In this document: positions 8,744-16,822 of the stretch, in pieces
Layout: each line of letters starts with the position of its first letter
Numbering within the stretch: the stretch's first letter is position 1
Source: Prevotella sp.
GTDB lineage: Bacteria > Bacteroidota > Bacteroidia > Bacteroidales > Bacteroidaceae
Reading direction: 5' to 3'
DNA length: 64,000 nt
Assembly (NCBI GenBank): GCA_017469955.1
Contig: JAFUFJ010000005.1
Coordinates: 1-64,000 of the forward strand
Program-made: the position numbers and the translations under genes
Notes under the pieces: model-generated
Told to the model about the DNA's origin: nothing
Seen by the model: only the letters and a program-made list of their open reading frames with translations
The model's database searches: none

Positions 8744-9919
8744 ATGAACTACGATTTCGACCGGATTATCACACGAAAGGGACACGGAGACCTGAAATAT
8801 GACGTCGTGGAAGAGCGCTGGGGACGCGACGACCTGCTGCCACTCTGGGTGGCCGACATGGACTTTGAAACCCCAGACTTCATACTGAATGCACTGAGAA
8901 AGCAGCTCGAACATCCCGTGCTGGGCTACTCAAAAGTGCCTGACAAGCTATGGCCAACGGTCATCCAGTGGGTGAAAGACCACCACCAGTGGGACATCCG
9001 GCGGGAATGGCTCTGCTACATCCCGGGCATAGTGAAAGGCATTGGCTTCGTGCTGAACTGCTTTACACAGCCTGGAGACAAAGTGATCATCCAACCTCCC
9101 GTATACCATCCCTTCCGGCTTGTGCCCGAATGCAACCGACGAGAGGTAGTGTTCAACCCGCTCATCAGGCACGAAGACGGACACTACGAGATGGATTTCG
9201 ACCAATTAGAACAAGCATGCGACAGCCAATGCAAGGTGCTCATCCTCAGCAATCCGCACAATCCTGCAGGCATTTGCTGGCCGAAAGAGACGCTGAAACG
9301 GCTGGCTCATTTCTGCCATAGCAGAGGCATCCTGGTCATCAGCGACGAGATTCACTGCGACATGGCACTGTTCGGCCATCAGCATATACCGTTTGCAACC
9401 GTGTCAGAGGAGGCCCGACAGTGCAGCATCACGTTCCAGGCTCCCACAAAGACATTCAACATCGCAGGCGTAGTAAGCTCGTATGCCATCGTGCCCGACG
9501 ACAAATTACGCAACAAGTTCTACAGATGGATGGAGGCAAGCGAGTTTGAAGCTCCCAACATCTTTGCCCCGACAGCCACAATAGCTGCCTTCTCGCAAGG
9601 CGAAGAGTGGCGCAAACAGATGCTTCGTTATATAGAGAAGAACTACGAATTTGTCAACGACTACTGCCTGAAGCACATGCCTTCAGTGCAACCTTTGAGA
9701 CCTCAGGCGTCGTTCCTCGTATGGCTTGACTGCCGCAACCTGAACCTCAGCCACGAACAACTGCTCGACCTCTTCATCGACAAAGCCCATCTGGCCCTGA
9801 ACGACGGAGAGATGTTCGGCCCAGGAGGAGAAGGATTCATGCGACTGAACATCGCCTCTCCGCGCAGCATCCTTGAACAAGCCATGCGACAACTGGCCGA
9901 AGCCATCGCAAGACTGTAG
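8744..9919 (+). CDS. patB: MalY/PatB-type PLP C-S lyase (cystathionine beta-lyase)
   Basis: A 391-residue fold-type I PLP enzyme of the MalY/PatB group, which cleaves cystathionine to homocysteine, pyruvate and ammonia. Signatures are LPLWVADMDF (32-41), SNPHNPAG (169-176), ISDEIHCDM (199-207, with the cofactor-binding Asp) and the lysine in APTKTFNIAG (K236). It begins 23 bp after the preceding trans-sulfuration gene. Paired with that gene it would complete the cystathionine route to homocysteine, which MetH, the next gene, methylates. An aminotransferase activity is possible for related proteins, but the neighbours favour the lyase. Confidence 0.85.
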   Translation: MNYDFDRIITRKGHGDLKYDVVEERWGRDDLLPLWVADMDFETPDFILNALRKQLEHPVLGYSKVPDKLWPTVIQWVKDHHQWDIRREWLCYIPGIVKGIGFVLNCFTQPGDKVIIQPPVYHPFRLVPECNRREVVFNPLIRHEDGHYEMDFDQLEQACDSQCKVLILSNPHNPAGICWPKETLKRLAHFCHSRGILVISDEIHCDMALFGHQHIPFATVSEEARQCSITFQAPTKTFNIAGVVSSYAIVPDDKLRNKFYRWMEASEFEAPNIFAPTATIAAFSQGEEWRKQMLRYIEKNYEFVNDYCLKHMPSVQPLRPQASFLVWLDCRNLNLSHEQLLDLFIDKAHLALNDGEMFGPGGEGFMRLNIASPRSILEQAMRQLAEAIARL

Positions 9920-9999
9920 GCCGATCGCGCAGAAAAAGACAGCAAGACATCCCCTTAAAAGAAACCGACATTCCGCACAATGCAAGCAATTCTTCGGCA

Positions 10000-12900
10000 A
10001 TGGACTTAAGAAACTGCCTCAAAGAGCGCATCCTCGTGCTCGACGGAGCTATGGGAACCATGATACAATCGTTCCGCTTGCCCGACACAACCTTCGAGTG
10101 GACGGGCAAGTGTGCTTGCTGTCATGACCATCATTCGCAAAAGGGAAACAACGACATGCTTTCCCTTTTAGCCCCAGAAGTCATTGCAAAGATCCATCAA
10201 AGCTATATCGATGCGGGCGCCGATATTATCACTACCAACACATTTTCGTCGAACCGTATCTCGCAACATGAGTACGGAACAGAGCAGCATATCAGGGAAA
10301 TCAACCTCGCAGGAGCAAGGATTGCGAGGCAGGTCGCCGACAAAAATACCCATAAAAAGATATGGGTGGCCGGCTCAATGGGACCCACATCAAAGACGTT
10401 GAGCCTCTCAACAGACATGAATCACCCCGAAGAGCGACCCTATTCCTTTACCGAAATGAAGGATGCCTACCGCCAACAAGCATCAGCTTTGGCAGAAGGC
10501 GGAGTCGACATCCTGCTCCTGGAGACCTGCTTCGATGCCCTAAATGCCAAAGCTGCCTTATGTGCAATCGAGGAGATGAATGAGGAAAAAGGAGGAGTAT
10601 TCCCCGTGATGGTCTCGGCAACCATCAACGATCGCAGCGGAAGAACACTCACAGGACAGACACTTGAGGCCTTCTTCACCAGCATAAGCCACTATCCTAT
10701 CCTCTCGTTTGGCCTCAATTGCTCGTTTGGAGTCAAAGACCTTTACCCCTTCATCAAGCAGCTTTCTGAAGCACTTCCCTGCCCCATCAGCCTGCATCCC
10801 AATGCCGGTCTGCCCAACGAAATGGGCCAATATGACGAAGAACCCTCAGCCATGGCCCGCCAATTGCGCCATATTGCCGAGGAGGGTCTGGTCAATATCG
10901 TAGGAGGATGCTGCGGAACAACCCCCGAACATATCCGTGCCATTGCCGAGGCTGTGAAGGATATTGCTCCGAGAAAGCCACAAAAGACTGAGAGACTGCT
11001 CACCGTTTCCGGCCTTGAGACAATCGTCATTGACAAGCAAACACGCAACTTCACCAACATAGGAGAGCGGACTAACGTCGCCGGATCACGCAAATTTGCC
11101 CGGCTTATCGCAGAAAAGAAGTACGAAGAGGCTGCCTCTGTGGCCCGCCAACAGATTGATAATGGAGCATCTGTCATAGACATCAACATGGATGATGCCA
11201 TGCTTAACGGGCGGGAAGAGATGCAAAACTTCGTGAGATACATCTCCAATGACCCCGGCATTGCTCGTGCAGCTTTGATGGTTGACTCCTCAGACTGGCC
11301 GACAATCCTTGCCGGACTGCAGAATGCACAAGGCAAATGCATCGTTAACAGCATCAGTCTGAAGAACGGAGAGGCCGACTTTCTGGCCAAGGCACACGAG
11401 CTTCGCCGCTATGGAGCAGCAGTGGTCGTGATGGCTTTCGACGAGAATGGCCAGGCGACGACTTACCAGCGCAAGACAGAAATAGCAGCGAGGGCCTGCC
11501 GATTGCTTACCGAACACGGGTTTCCGCCTCAGGATATCATCTTTGATGTCAACATTCTTTCGGTGGGAACGGGCATCGAAGAGCACCGCAACTATGGCAT
11601 AGACTTCATTAAAGCCGTGGCATGGATCAAGAGAAACCTGCCATATGCCAAGACGAGCGGTGGTGTTTCCAACCTTTCTTTTGCCTTCAGAGGCAACAAT
11701 TTGGTGCGCGAAGCCATGCATTCTGCTTTCCTTTTCCATGCTATTCAGGCAGGTCTTGACATGGGAATTGTCAATCCAGGCATGCTGCAAGTCTATGATG
11801 ACATACCGGGAAACCTGCTCGAACGAGTCGAGGATGTGATTCTCAACCGTCGGGAAGACGCCACCGAAAGGCTCATATCCCTTGCCGAAGAGATCAAGAA
11901 TAGCCAGCAATCCGGCAATCAAGCCACCCCGCTTTCCCTCAGACAAGACTGGCGCATGAAGCCCTATGACGAGCGTTTAGCCTATGCTCTCAGCAAAGGT
12001 ATCTCCGACTTCCTTGAGGAAGACGTCGTCGAAGCCCTGCATGCTTGCGGAGAAAACCCTGTTGAAGTCATCGAAGGTCCGCTGATGAAGGGCATGGAAC
12101 GTATCGGAAAGTTCTTTGCCGAAGGAAAGATGTTCCTGCCACAGGTGGTGAAAGCGGCCAAGGTGATGAAGCAAGCTGTCGAGATTTTGAGCCCGTACAT
12201 CAGCCGAACCCAACAAAATGCTGCCGGCAAGCAGCATCCTACCGTCATACTTGCCACAGCAAAGGGCGACGTACACGACATCGGCAAGAACATCGTTGCC
12301 ATCGTCTTAGCCTGCAACAACTTCCATGTGATCGACTTGGGCGTAATGGTTCCCAACGAGACCATTCTCGAAGCTACCCGTCAACACAAGCCCTTGTTTG
12401 TGGGAGTCAGCGGACTTATCACTCCCTCACTTAAGGAAATGGAGGATCTTTGCCGACTGTTCCAGCAGGAAAAGCTCACGGTTCCTATCCTTGTCGGCGG
12501 TGCAACAACCTCGCCAGTGCATACAGCTGTGAAGCTTGCTCCTCTCTATAGTCATCTTGTTGCCTATGGAGGCGACGCGTCTTATTCATCGGTTATCGCC
12601 AAGAAGCTTCTGTCTGAGCCGTTGGCTATCACCCGACAACTGCAGCAGGAACAGCAGCAGATTCGCGAACATTACGAAGCCAACCGGCAGGAAATCGTCA
12701 GCTTTGACGAAGCCAACCGGCAGGCTCCCCGCTATGAAGTCTCGCCAGAGACGCTTCCTTCCCTCGACATATTACGCTCACTTGAGTCGCTAAAGCCGAC
12801 CATCGACATCGTCGAATCTCTTATTGACTGGCGCATGTTGCTCATGTTCTGGGGCTTCCGTGCCGACACGATCGAGCAGCAACTTGCCATTCCCGAAGCA

Positions 12901-13542
12901 GCAAAGACGCTGGAAGAGGGCAGGAAAATGCTGCACGACATCAAGCAAAACGGTCTGGTAGGGATAGAGAGTCTGCTGCAGTTTGAGCCTGCCCGACGGA
13001 ATGGCAACGACCTTGTCGTTTCCAATACCCATACGATACCCATGCTGAGAAGTCAGGTAAAAGGCAGTCTTCACTTGTCGTTAGCCGACTTCCTTCCTGC
13101 CGGAAGCGATGCGCCCATAGGACTTTTCTGCATCACCGCCAAGCCCCTTCTGCCCGAGAAGCCTATGGATGAAAAGTCGTATGAGTACCTGATGCTGCAT
13201 GCCTTGTGTGCCCGTCTTGCCGAAGCTACGGCCGAGTGGATGCACGGAAAGCTGCGCGAGCTGTGCCAGAAAGCTGTCCCTGATGCCCCCATCCAGATCA
13301 TCCGTCCGGCCATCGGCTATCCCATTTGTCCCGACCATTCGCTCAAGAGAACCCTCTTCGATATCACCGATGCCGAGCGAAAGCTGGGCATCAGCCTCAA
13401 CGAAAGCTACAGCATCACTCCGTCAACCACGGTCTGCGGGCTGTTCGTCATGCATCCGCAAGCCCGGTATTTCACCGTCGGACGCATCGGAGACGACCAG
13501 CAAGCCGACTACCAGAGGCGCAAAGACGCCCTCCGACAATAG
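10000..13542 (+). CDS. metH: Cobalamin-dependent methionine synthase
   Basis: An 1180-residue four-module enzyme that transfers the methyl group of 5-methyltetrahydrofolate to homocysteine through cobalamin. In order: the homocysteine-binding barrel with zinc ligands C241, C304 and C305 ([14 protein letters not shown]); a pterin-binding barrel (from about 345, [12 protein letters not shown]); the B12 cap and Rossmann domains with the cobalt-ligand His in DVHDIGKN (H759) and GVSGLITPS; and the SAM-dependent reactivation domain (about 900-1180, with [12 protein letters not shown]). The length is close to the E. coli enzyme (1227), so all modules are present. It lies 80 bp after the PatB-type gene and 74 bp before metF, which supplies its methyl donor. 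Confidence 0.97.
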   Translation: MDLRNCLKERILVLDGAMGTMIQSFRLPDTTFEWTGKCACCHDHHSQKGNNDMLSLLAPEVIAKIHQSYIDAGADIITTNTFSSNRISQHEYGTEQHIREINLAGARIARQVADKNTHKKIWVAGSMGPTSKTLSLSTDMNHPEERPYSFTEMKDAYRQQASALAEGGVDILLLETCFDALNAKAALCAIEEMNEEKGGVFPVMVSATINDRSGRTLTGQTLEAFFTSISHYPILSFGLNCSFGVKDLYPFIKQLSEALPCPISLHPNAGLPNEMGQYDEEPSAMARQLRHIAEEGLVNIVGGCCGTTPEHIRAIAEAVKDIAPRKPQKTERLLTVSGLETIVIDKQTRNFTNIGERTNVAGSRKFARLIAEKKYEEAASVARQQIDNGASVIDINMDDAMLNGREEMQNFVRYISNDPGIARAALMVDSSDWPTILAGLQNAQGKCIVNSISLKNGEADFLAKAHELRRYGAAVVVMAFDENGQATTYQRKTEIAARACRLLTEHGFPPQDIIFDVNILSVGTGIEEHRNYGIDFIKAVAWIKRNLPYAKTSGGVSNLSFAFRGNNLVREAMHSAFLFHAIQAGLDMGIVNPGMLQVYDDIPGNLLERVEDVILNRREDATERLISLAEEIKNSQQSGNQATPLSLRQDWRMKPYDERLAYALSKGISDFLEEDVVEALHACGENPVEVIEGPLMKGMERIGKFFAEGKMFLPQVVKAAKVMKQAVEILSPYISRTQQNAAGKQHPTVILATAKGDVHDIGKNIVAIVLACNNFHVIDLGVMVPNETILEATRQHKPLFVGVSGLITPSLKEMEDLCRLFQQEKLTVPILVGGATTSPVHTAVKLAPLYSHLVAYGGDASYSSVIAKKLLSEPLAITRQLQQEQQQIREHYEANRQEIVSFDEANRQAPRYEVSPETLPSLDILRSLESLKPTIDIVESLIDWRMLLMFWGFRADTIEQQLAIPEAAKTLEEGRKMLHDIKQNGLVGIESLLQFEPARRNGNDLVVSNTHTIPMLRSQVKGSLHLSLADFLPAGSDAPIGLFCITAKPLLPEKPMDEKSYEYLMLHALCARLAEATAEWMHGKLRELCQKAVPDAPIQIIRPAIGYPICPDHSLKRTLFDITDAERKLGISLNESYSITPSTTVCGLFVMHPQARYFTVGRIGDDQQADYQRRKDALRQ

Positions 13543-13616
13543 CACATCACGACTGCCGAAGCCCCGGAAAAGGCAGCGTTCCGGCAAGAAACAGGAACGG
13601 AACGGGGAGTTTTACT

Positions 13617-14639
13617 ATGAAGGTTATCGACATTATCAACCAGCGACAGGACCATCCGTTTGCCTCGTTCGAGATCGTTCCGCCCCTGAAGGGAACCGAT
13701 GCCGAACGGCTATACTCCATCATCACGCCGTTGATGCAGTTTCATCCTCCTTTTATCAACGTCACTTGTCACCGTGACGAAGTGGAATATCACCCCAACC
13801 CCGACGGCACTTTTCAGAAGCTTACCCTCTCAAAGCGCCCGTCAACCATTGCCATTGTGGCCGCGATCATGCGACGCTTCCCCGGCGTAGAGATCGTGCC
13901 TCACGTCATCTGCGGAGGGGCTTCGCGCCATCAAGTGGAAAGCGAGCTGCTCGACTTGCGGTTTCTTGGCATCAGCAACGTGATGGCTTTAAGGGGAGAC
14001 GCGCTGCCCGGACAGAAGGCGTTCAGGCCCGAACCCGACGGCTTTGCCCACACCAACGAGCTTGTTGCCTTGATCAACAACCTCAACCGGGGCCGCTATC
14101 TCGACCCGAACATGGCCGATGATGCTGCAGAGACGAGTGCGAACACTGCGGAAACCGGCAGGCATGCGTTCTGCACCGGTGTGGCAGGCTACCCTGAAAA
14201 ACACTTCGAGGCAGCCAATCTCGAGACCGATATCGACCATCTACGGCGCAAAGTAGAGGCTGGAGCCGACTATATCGTCACCCAAATGTGCTTCGACAAC
14301 GAGGCGTTCTACCGCTTCTGCGACGCATGCAGGAAAGCCAACATCAGCGTGCCCATCATCCCTGGCGTCAAGCCCATTTCCGCTTTACGCCAGCTTGACA
14401 CCCTTCCGCGCACCTTCAACATCGACCTTCCGCAGGAGCTTGTCGAGCGTTTGTCGCGTTGCAAGGACAACAACGAGGCCTATTCCGTGGGCACTGAGTG
14501 GTGCATCCGGCAGAGTGAAGACCTGCTACGCCATGGTGTGCCGGCCATCCACTACTACACAATGGGGCGCACCGACAACATCTTACAGGTGGTCAAGGCC
14601 TGTTTCCCCGGCGCGACAGCCTCCGGTCAAGGGCTATGA
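13617..14639 (+). CDS. metF: Methylenetetrahydrofolate reductase
   Basis: A 340-residue FAD-dependent reductase that makes 5-methyltetrahydrofolate for MetH. Family hallmarks are FEIVPPLKG near the N-terminus (with the conserved Glu), NVTCHRDE, NVMALRGD (ALRGD motif), YIVTQMCFDN and IPGVKPI. The ATG at 13617 was chosen because a GGGGAG ribosome-binding site precedes it and the conserved domain begins there; the longer frame covers only the metH 3' end. It is about 40 residues longer than E. coli MetF (296), including a Thr/Glu/Asp-rich insert near residue 165. It closes the methionine cluster and is followed by a clear terminator. Confidence 0.95.
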   Translation: MKVIDIINQRQDHPFASFEIVPPLKGTDAERLYSIITPLMQFHPPFINVTCHRDEVEYHPNPDGTFQKLTLSKRPSTIAIVAAIMRRFPGVEIVPHVICGGASRHQVESELLDLRFLGISNVMALRGDALPGQKAFRPEPDGFAHTNELVALINNLNRGRYLDPNMADDAAETSANTAETGRHAFCTGVAGYPEKHFEAANLETDIDHLRRKVEAGADYIVTQMCFDNEAFYRFCDACRKANISVPIIPGVKPISALRQLDTLPRTFNIDLPQELVERLSRCKDNNEAYSVGTEWCIRQSEDLLRHGVPAIHYYTMGRTDNILQVVKACFPGATASGQGL

Positions 14640-14705
14640 CCGCAGGATTCAGTCTGCCGACGGGCATCAAACTGTGAGACAAAAACCTGTCTTCGCTGCA
14701 AAAAC

Positions 14706-14740
14706 AAAGGCAACCGCCATGACGGAGGTTGCCTTTTATT
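14706..14740 (+). terminator. Intrinsic terminator after metF
   Basis: AAAGGCAACC (14706-14715) pairs with GGTTGCCTTT (14727-14736) across an 11-nt loop and runs into TTTTATTATT. Confidence 0.85.
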
Positions 14741-14831
14741 ATTATCGCCAGTCAGTTGACTGACAGTTAGTTACACCTTTTTACGATCGAAAACACACTT
14801 TTTTTCTCGTAGCTTTCAAATTGCTGTCGCC

Positions 14832-14985
14832 GAGAAAACTTAGGGTTTAGGGTCAGAAGTCTTAGCTTTCTGCCCGATAAACCTATCCTTTCTCACCCAG
14901 AACCCATAGACTTCTCACCCTAAAAGCTAAGCTTTCTCAGGGAGAAGGGAAAGAATGGCGGGAGAGAAAGGGCAAGAACTGCGCG
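14832..14985. repeat. 22-bp palindromic array R3 (class I, seven units)
   Basis: Seven 22-bp units start at 14832, 14854, 14876, 14898, 14920, 14942 and 14964. Cores include AGAAGTCTTAGCTTTCT, AGAACCCATAGACTTCT and AAAAGCTAAGCTTTCT. The last unit ends at 14985, the base before the stop codon of the minus-strand HD gene. The array lies between convergent genes. Confidence 0.9.
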
Positions 14986-15606
14986 CTAACTGCTTCTGCC
15001 GAAGCGCAAGAGTGCTTCCTGAGGCAGGGCGAAACGCTTGTCGTCGCCCTTGACTTCGATCGACGAAAGAAAGTGGGACAGCTCACTGTCGTAGACGGCT
15101 TTCATGCGGGCAGCATCGGGGGTTTCGGCCGATTCGGCCTGACGAGCGGAATAAGTGTAGTTGGCAATGCGGTCGCAAAGCTTCACGAAGGGTGCATAGG
15201 GCGTCGAGCGAATGCCCTCATAGTAGCGCTCACCTGCCCGTTCGGCTCGTGTACGACCCTTGTCATTCGTCAGCGCGTAGACAATCTCTGCAGCCGTCAG
15301 AGCCTGCTCTTCAGTGAGCCAGAGGCGAGCCTTCTGCATCACATCGTTATAGGTCAGGCGCGCGTCTTCTATGCTGTCGTGGAAGAAAGCGCCGAACATC
15401 AGGGGCAGAACGTCGTCCTCGCAAGCACAGACGGCATGGCCGTATCGCCTCACTTCCTCGGCCACCATGTCGAGATGGAACCCATAAGGCCTGCAGCCGT
15501 CGTACCATTGGTTGACACTGGCATGCAGGTCGTGGGCAGCCTGACGGATGGTTTCTATCGTGAGGGCTTGCCCGTTCAGGGCATTTTCAAAGCCGGTTCG
15601 CTCCAT
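14986..15606 (-). CDS. MESH1-like HD-domain hydrolase (SpoT-hydrolase type)
   Basis: A 206-residue single-domain HD protein. It carries the metal-binding pattern of the RelA/SpoT hydrolase domain: H44 in RPYGFHLDMVA, H76-D77 within HDSIED (the HDxxED motif), and D145 in VKLCDRIANY. The size fits small alarmone hydrolases (MESH1/SAH type), which remove pyrophosphate from (p)ppGpp; related HD enzymes act on other nucleotides. No synthetase or regulatory domain follows. It lies 12 bp after the P-loop/CYTH gene in the same unit, so the two products may act on related phosphorylated compounds. Substrate assignment is inference. Confidence 0.75.
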   Translation of the reverse strand: MERTGFENALNGQALTIETIRQAAHDLHASVNQWYDGCRPYGFHLDMVAEEVRRYGHAVCACEDDVLPLMFGAFFHDSIEDARLTYNDVMQKARLWLTEEQALTAAEIVYALTNDKGRTRAERAGERYYEGIRSTPYAPFVKLCDRIANYTYSARQAESAETPDAARMKAVYDSELSHFLSSIEVKGDDKRFALPQEALLRFGRSS

Positions 15607-15618
15607 GTCGGGCAGTCT

Positions 15619-16791
15619 TCAGCGCGTTTTGGCAAGGTTATAGTTGTAGTATTCCTTTCGTCCGGTGATGTCGTCGATAATCTCCAGACAGGGCGGAAGC
15701 TTGATTTCTTCGGCAGGACTCACGCCCTTGGTCTCGAGAATGAGCAGGGGCTCGTCGCCTTCTCCTCTGCCTGCTACGGGAGAGAGGTACTGGTCGAGCT
15801 CGAAATACTGGCCTTTCCAGATGAAGCTCCGGCGCACCTTATGGATAGTCCGGCGATAAGGATCGGCCTGCTGGAGCATGGTCTGATAGAGGTTTGAGTT
15901 GATTTGCTGCTCGGTTTCGATCTGCTCGTGCGGCGCAGTGCGCTTCTTCGAATTGAGCACATAGACGGGTTTACCGTTCCATATACGGCGTCTCAAGCGC
16001 ACTTCGCTGTCGGGATCGGCCACGAGATAGGTCTGTGTAATGTCGCTTTCGGTACACTCGGGCAGCTCACCCTTCAGCCTTACGATGTATTTCCGCTCCT
16101 CTTCGATGGGCTGAGGCAAGCCAAGCACGTTGGAGATCTCCTTCAATACACGGTTGAGTTTTGCGTCGAAGTCGTCGTGATTGTTGATGACTCTCAGGTG
16201 GGGATGGCCCGTCCAAGCGGCTATTACCTTCTTGTCGAGCATACGGGCAATCTGCAGTCCTGCCTCATCAGCGGGCTCATTGCGCGACGCATTGTTGGAG
16301 GTTGTGTAGTATTGTTCGGCCCCGTCAGCCGCTGAAACGAGATGAAGCACGGCGTCATACCGCTGTCGAAGTTCGGCAGTAGAGGTACCTACGGCGCGCG
16401 TAATGTCACTCCACATCTCCGACGTCATGTAGGCAGATATGTCCATTGTGCCACGGTCGCAGACGATGATGCACGGCTCTGTGCACGACTCTGCCATGCG
16501 AAGAAACTTGTCTTCGAGAGCCAACTGCACCTCAAGGGTGGCCTTCTCGCCCTCATAGAAGAAGGATTTGTTGTCGGTAAGATAGTTCATGCCGGCTTGA
16601 GTGAACATGGTTGGCACCTCGGGCAATGTGAAAACCTTGAATCCAAGGCTTGAGAAATGTTCGATAACTTTCACCAGAGCGGTGGTCTTTCCCGCACAAG
16701 GTCCTCCTGTGAGAACGATCTTTGTAATGGAGGATCCTCGCCCTCCACCCTCACCCAAGGGAAGGGTATTGCTGACTTTGTCTACCATCAT
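15619..16791 (-). CDS. P-loop ATPase fused to a CYTH-like domain (TTD14-like)
   Basis: A 390-residue two-domain protein. The N-terminal half is a P-loop kinase-like ATPase with Walker A GGPCAGKTT (29-37) and an IVCDRGTMD motif near 110-120. The C-terminal half (from about 240, EEERKYIVRL) is a CYTH-like triphosphate-tunnel domain with alternating charged strands (EVRLRRRIW, VLNSKKR, FELDQYL). The arrangement resembles eukaryotic TTD14-type proteins. The start follows an AAGGAG sequence. Two short stretches, NTLPLGEGGGRGS (8-20) and LSPVAGRGEGDEP in the C-terminal part, look like translated intergenic repeats inserted in frame. It lies between the antiporter and the HD hydrolase. The reaction is unknown to me. 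Confidence 0.75.
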   Translation of the reverse strand: MMVDKVSNTLPLGEGGGRGSSITKIVLTGGPCAGKTTALVKVIEHFSSLGFKVFTLPEVPTMFTQAGMNYLTDNKSFFYEGEKATLEVQLALEDKFLRMAESCTEPCIIVCDRGTMDISAYMTSEMWSDITRAVGTSTAELRQRYDAVLHLVSAADGAEQYYTTSNNASRNEPADEAGLQIARMLDKKVIAAWTGHPHLRVINNHDDFDAKLNRVLKEISNVLGLPQPIEEERKYIVRLKGELPECTESDITQTYLVADPDSEVRLRRRIWNGKPVYVLNSKKRTAPHEQIETEQQINSNLYQTMLQQADPYRRTIHKVRRSFIWKGQYFELDQYLSPVAGRGEGDEPLLILETKGVSPAEEIKLPPCLEIIDDITGRKEYYNYNLAKTR

Positions 16792-16822
16792 GGTGTTGTT
16801 TCTGACTCCTTATGTTGTTAAT

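Noticed and set aside
14832..14985. The 22-bp arrays as CRISPR arrays
   Set aside because: There are no spacers: dyad units follow one another directly, the units are too degenerate to be CRISPR repeats, and no cas gene is present.
15073..15897. Plus-strand frame opposite the HD and P-loop/CYTH genes
   Set aside because: The minus-strand proteins carry clear catalytic motifs, whereas the plus-strand frame has none; likewise 19084-20004 opposite pepT.
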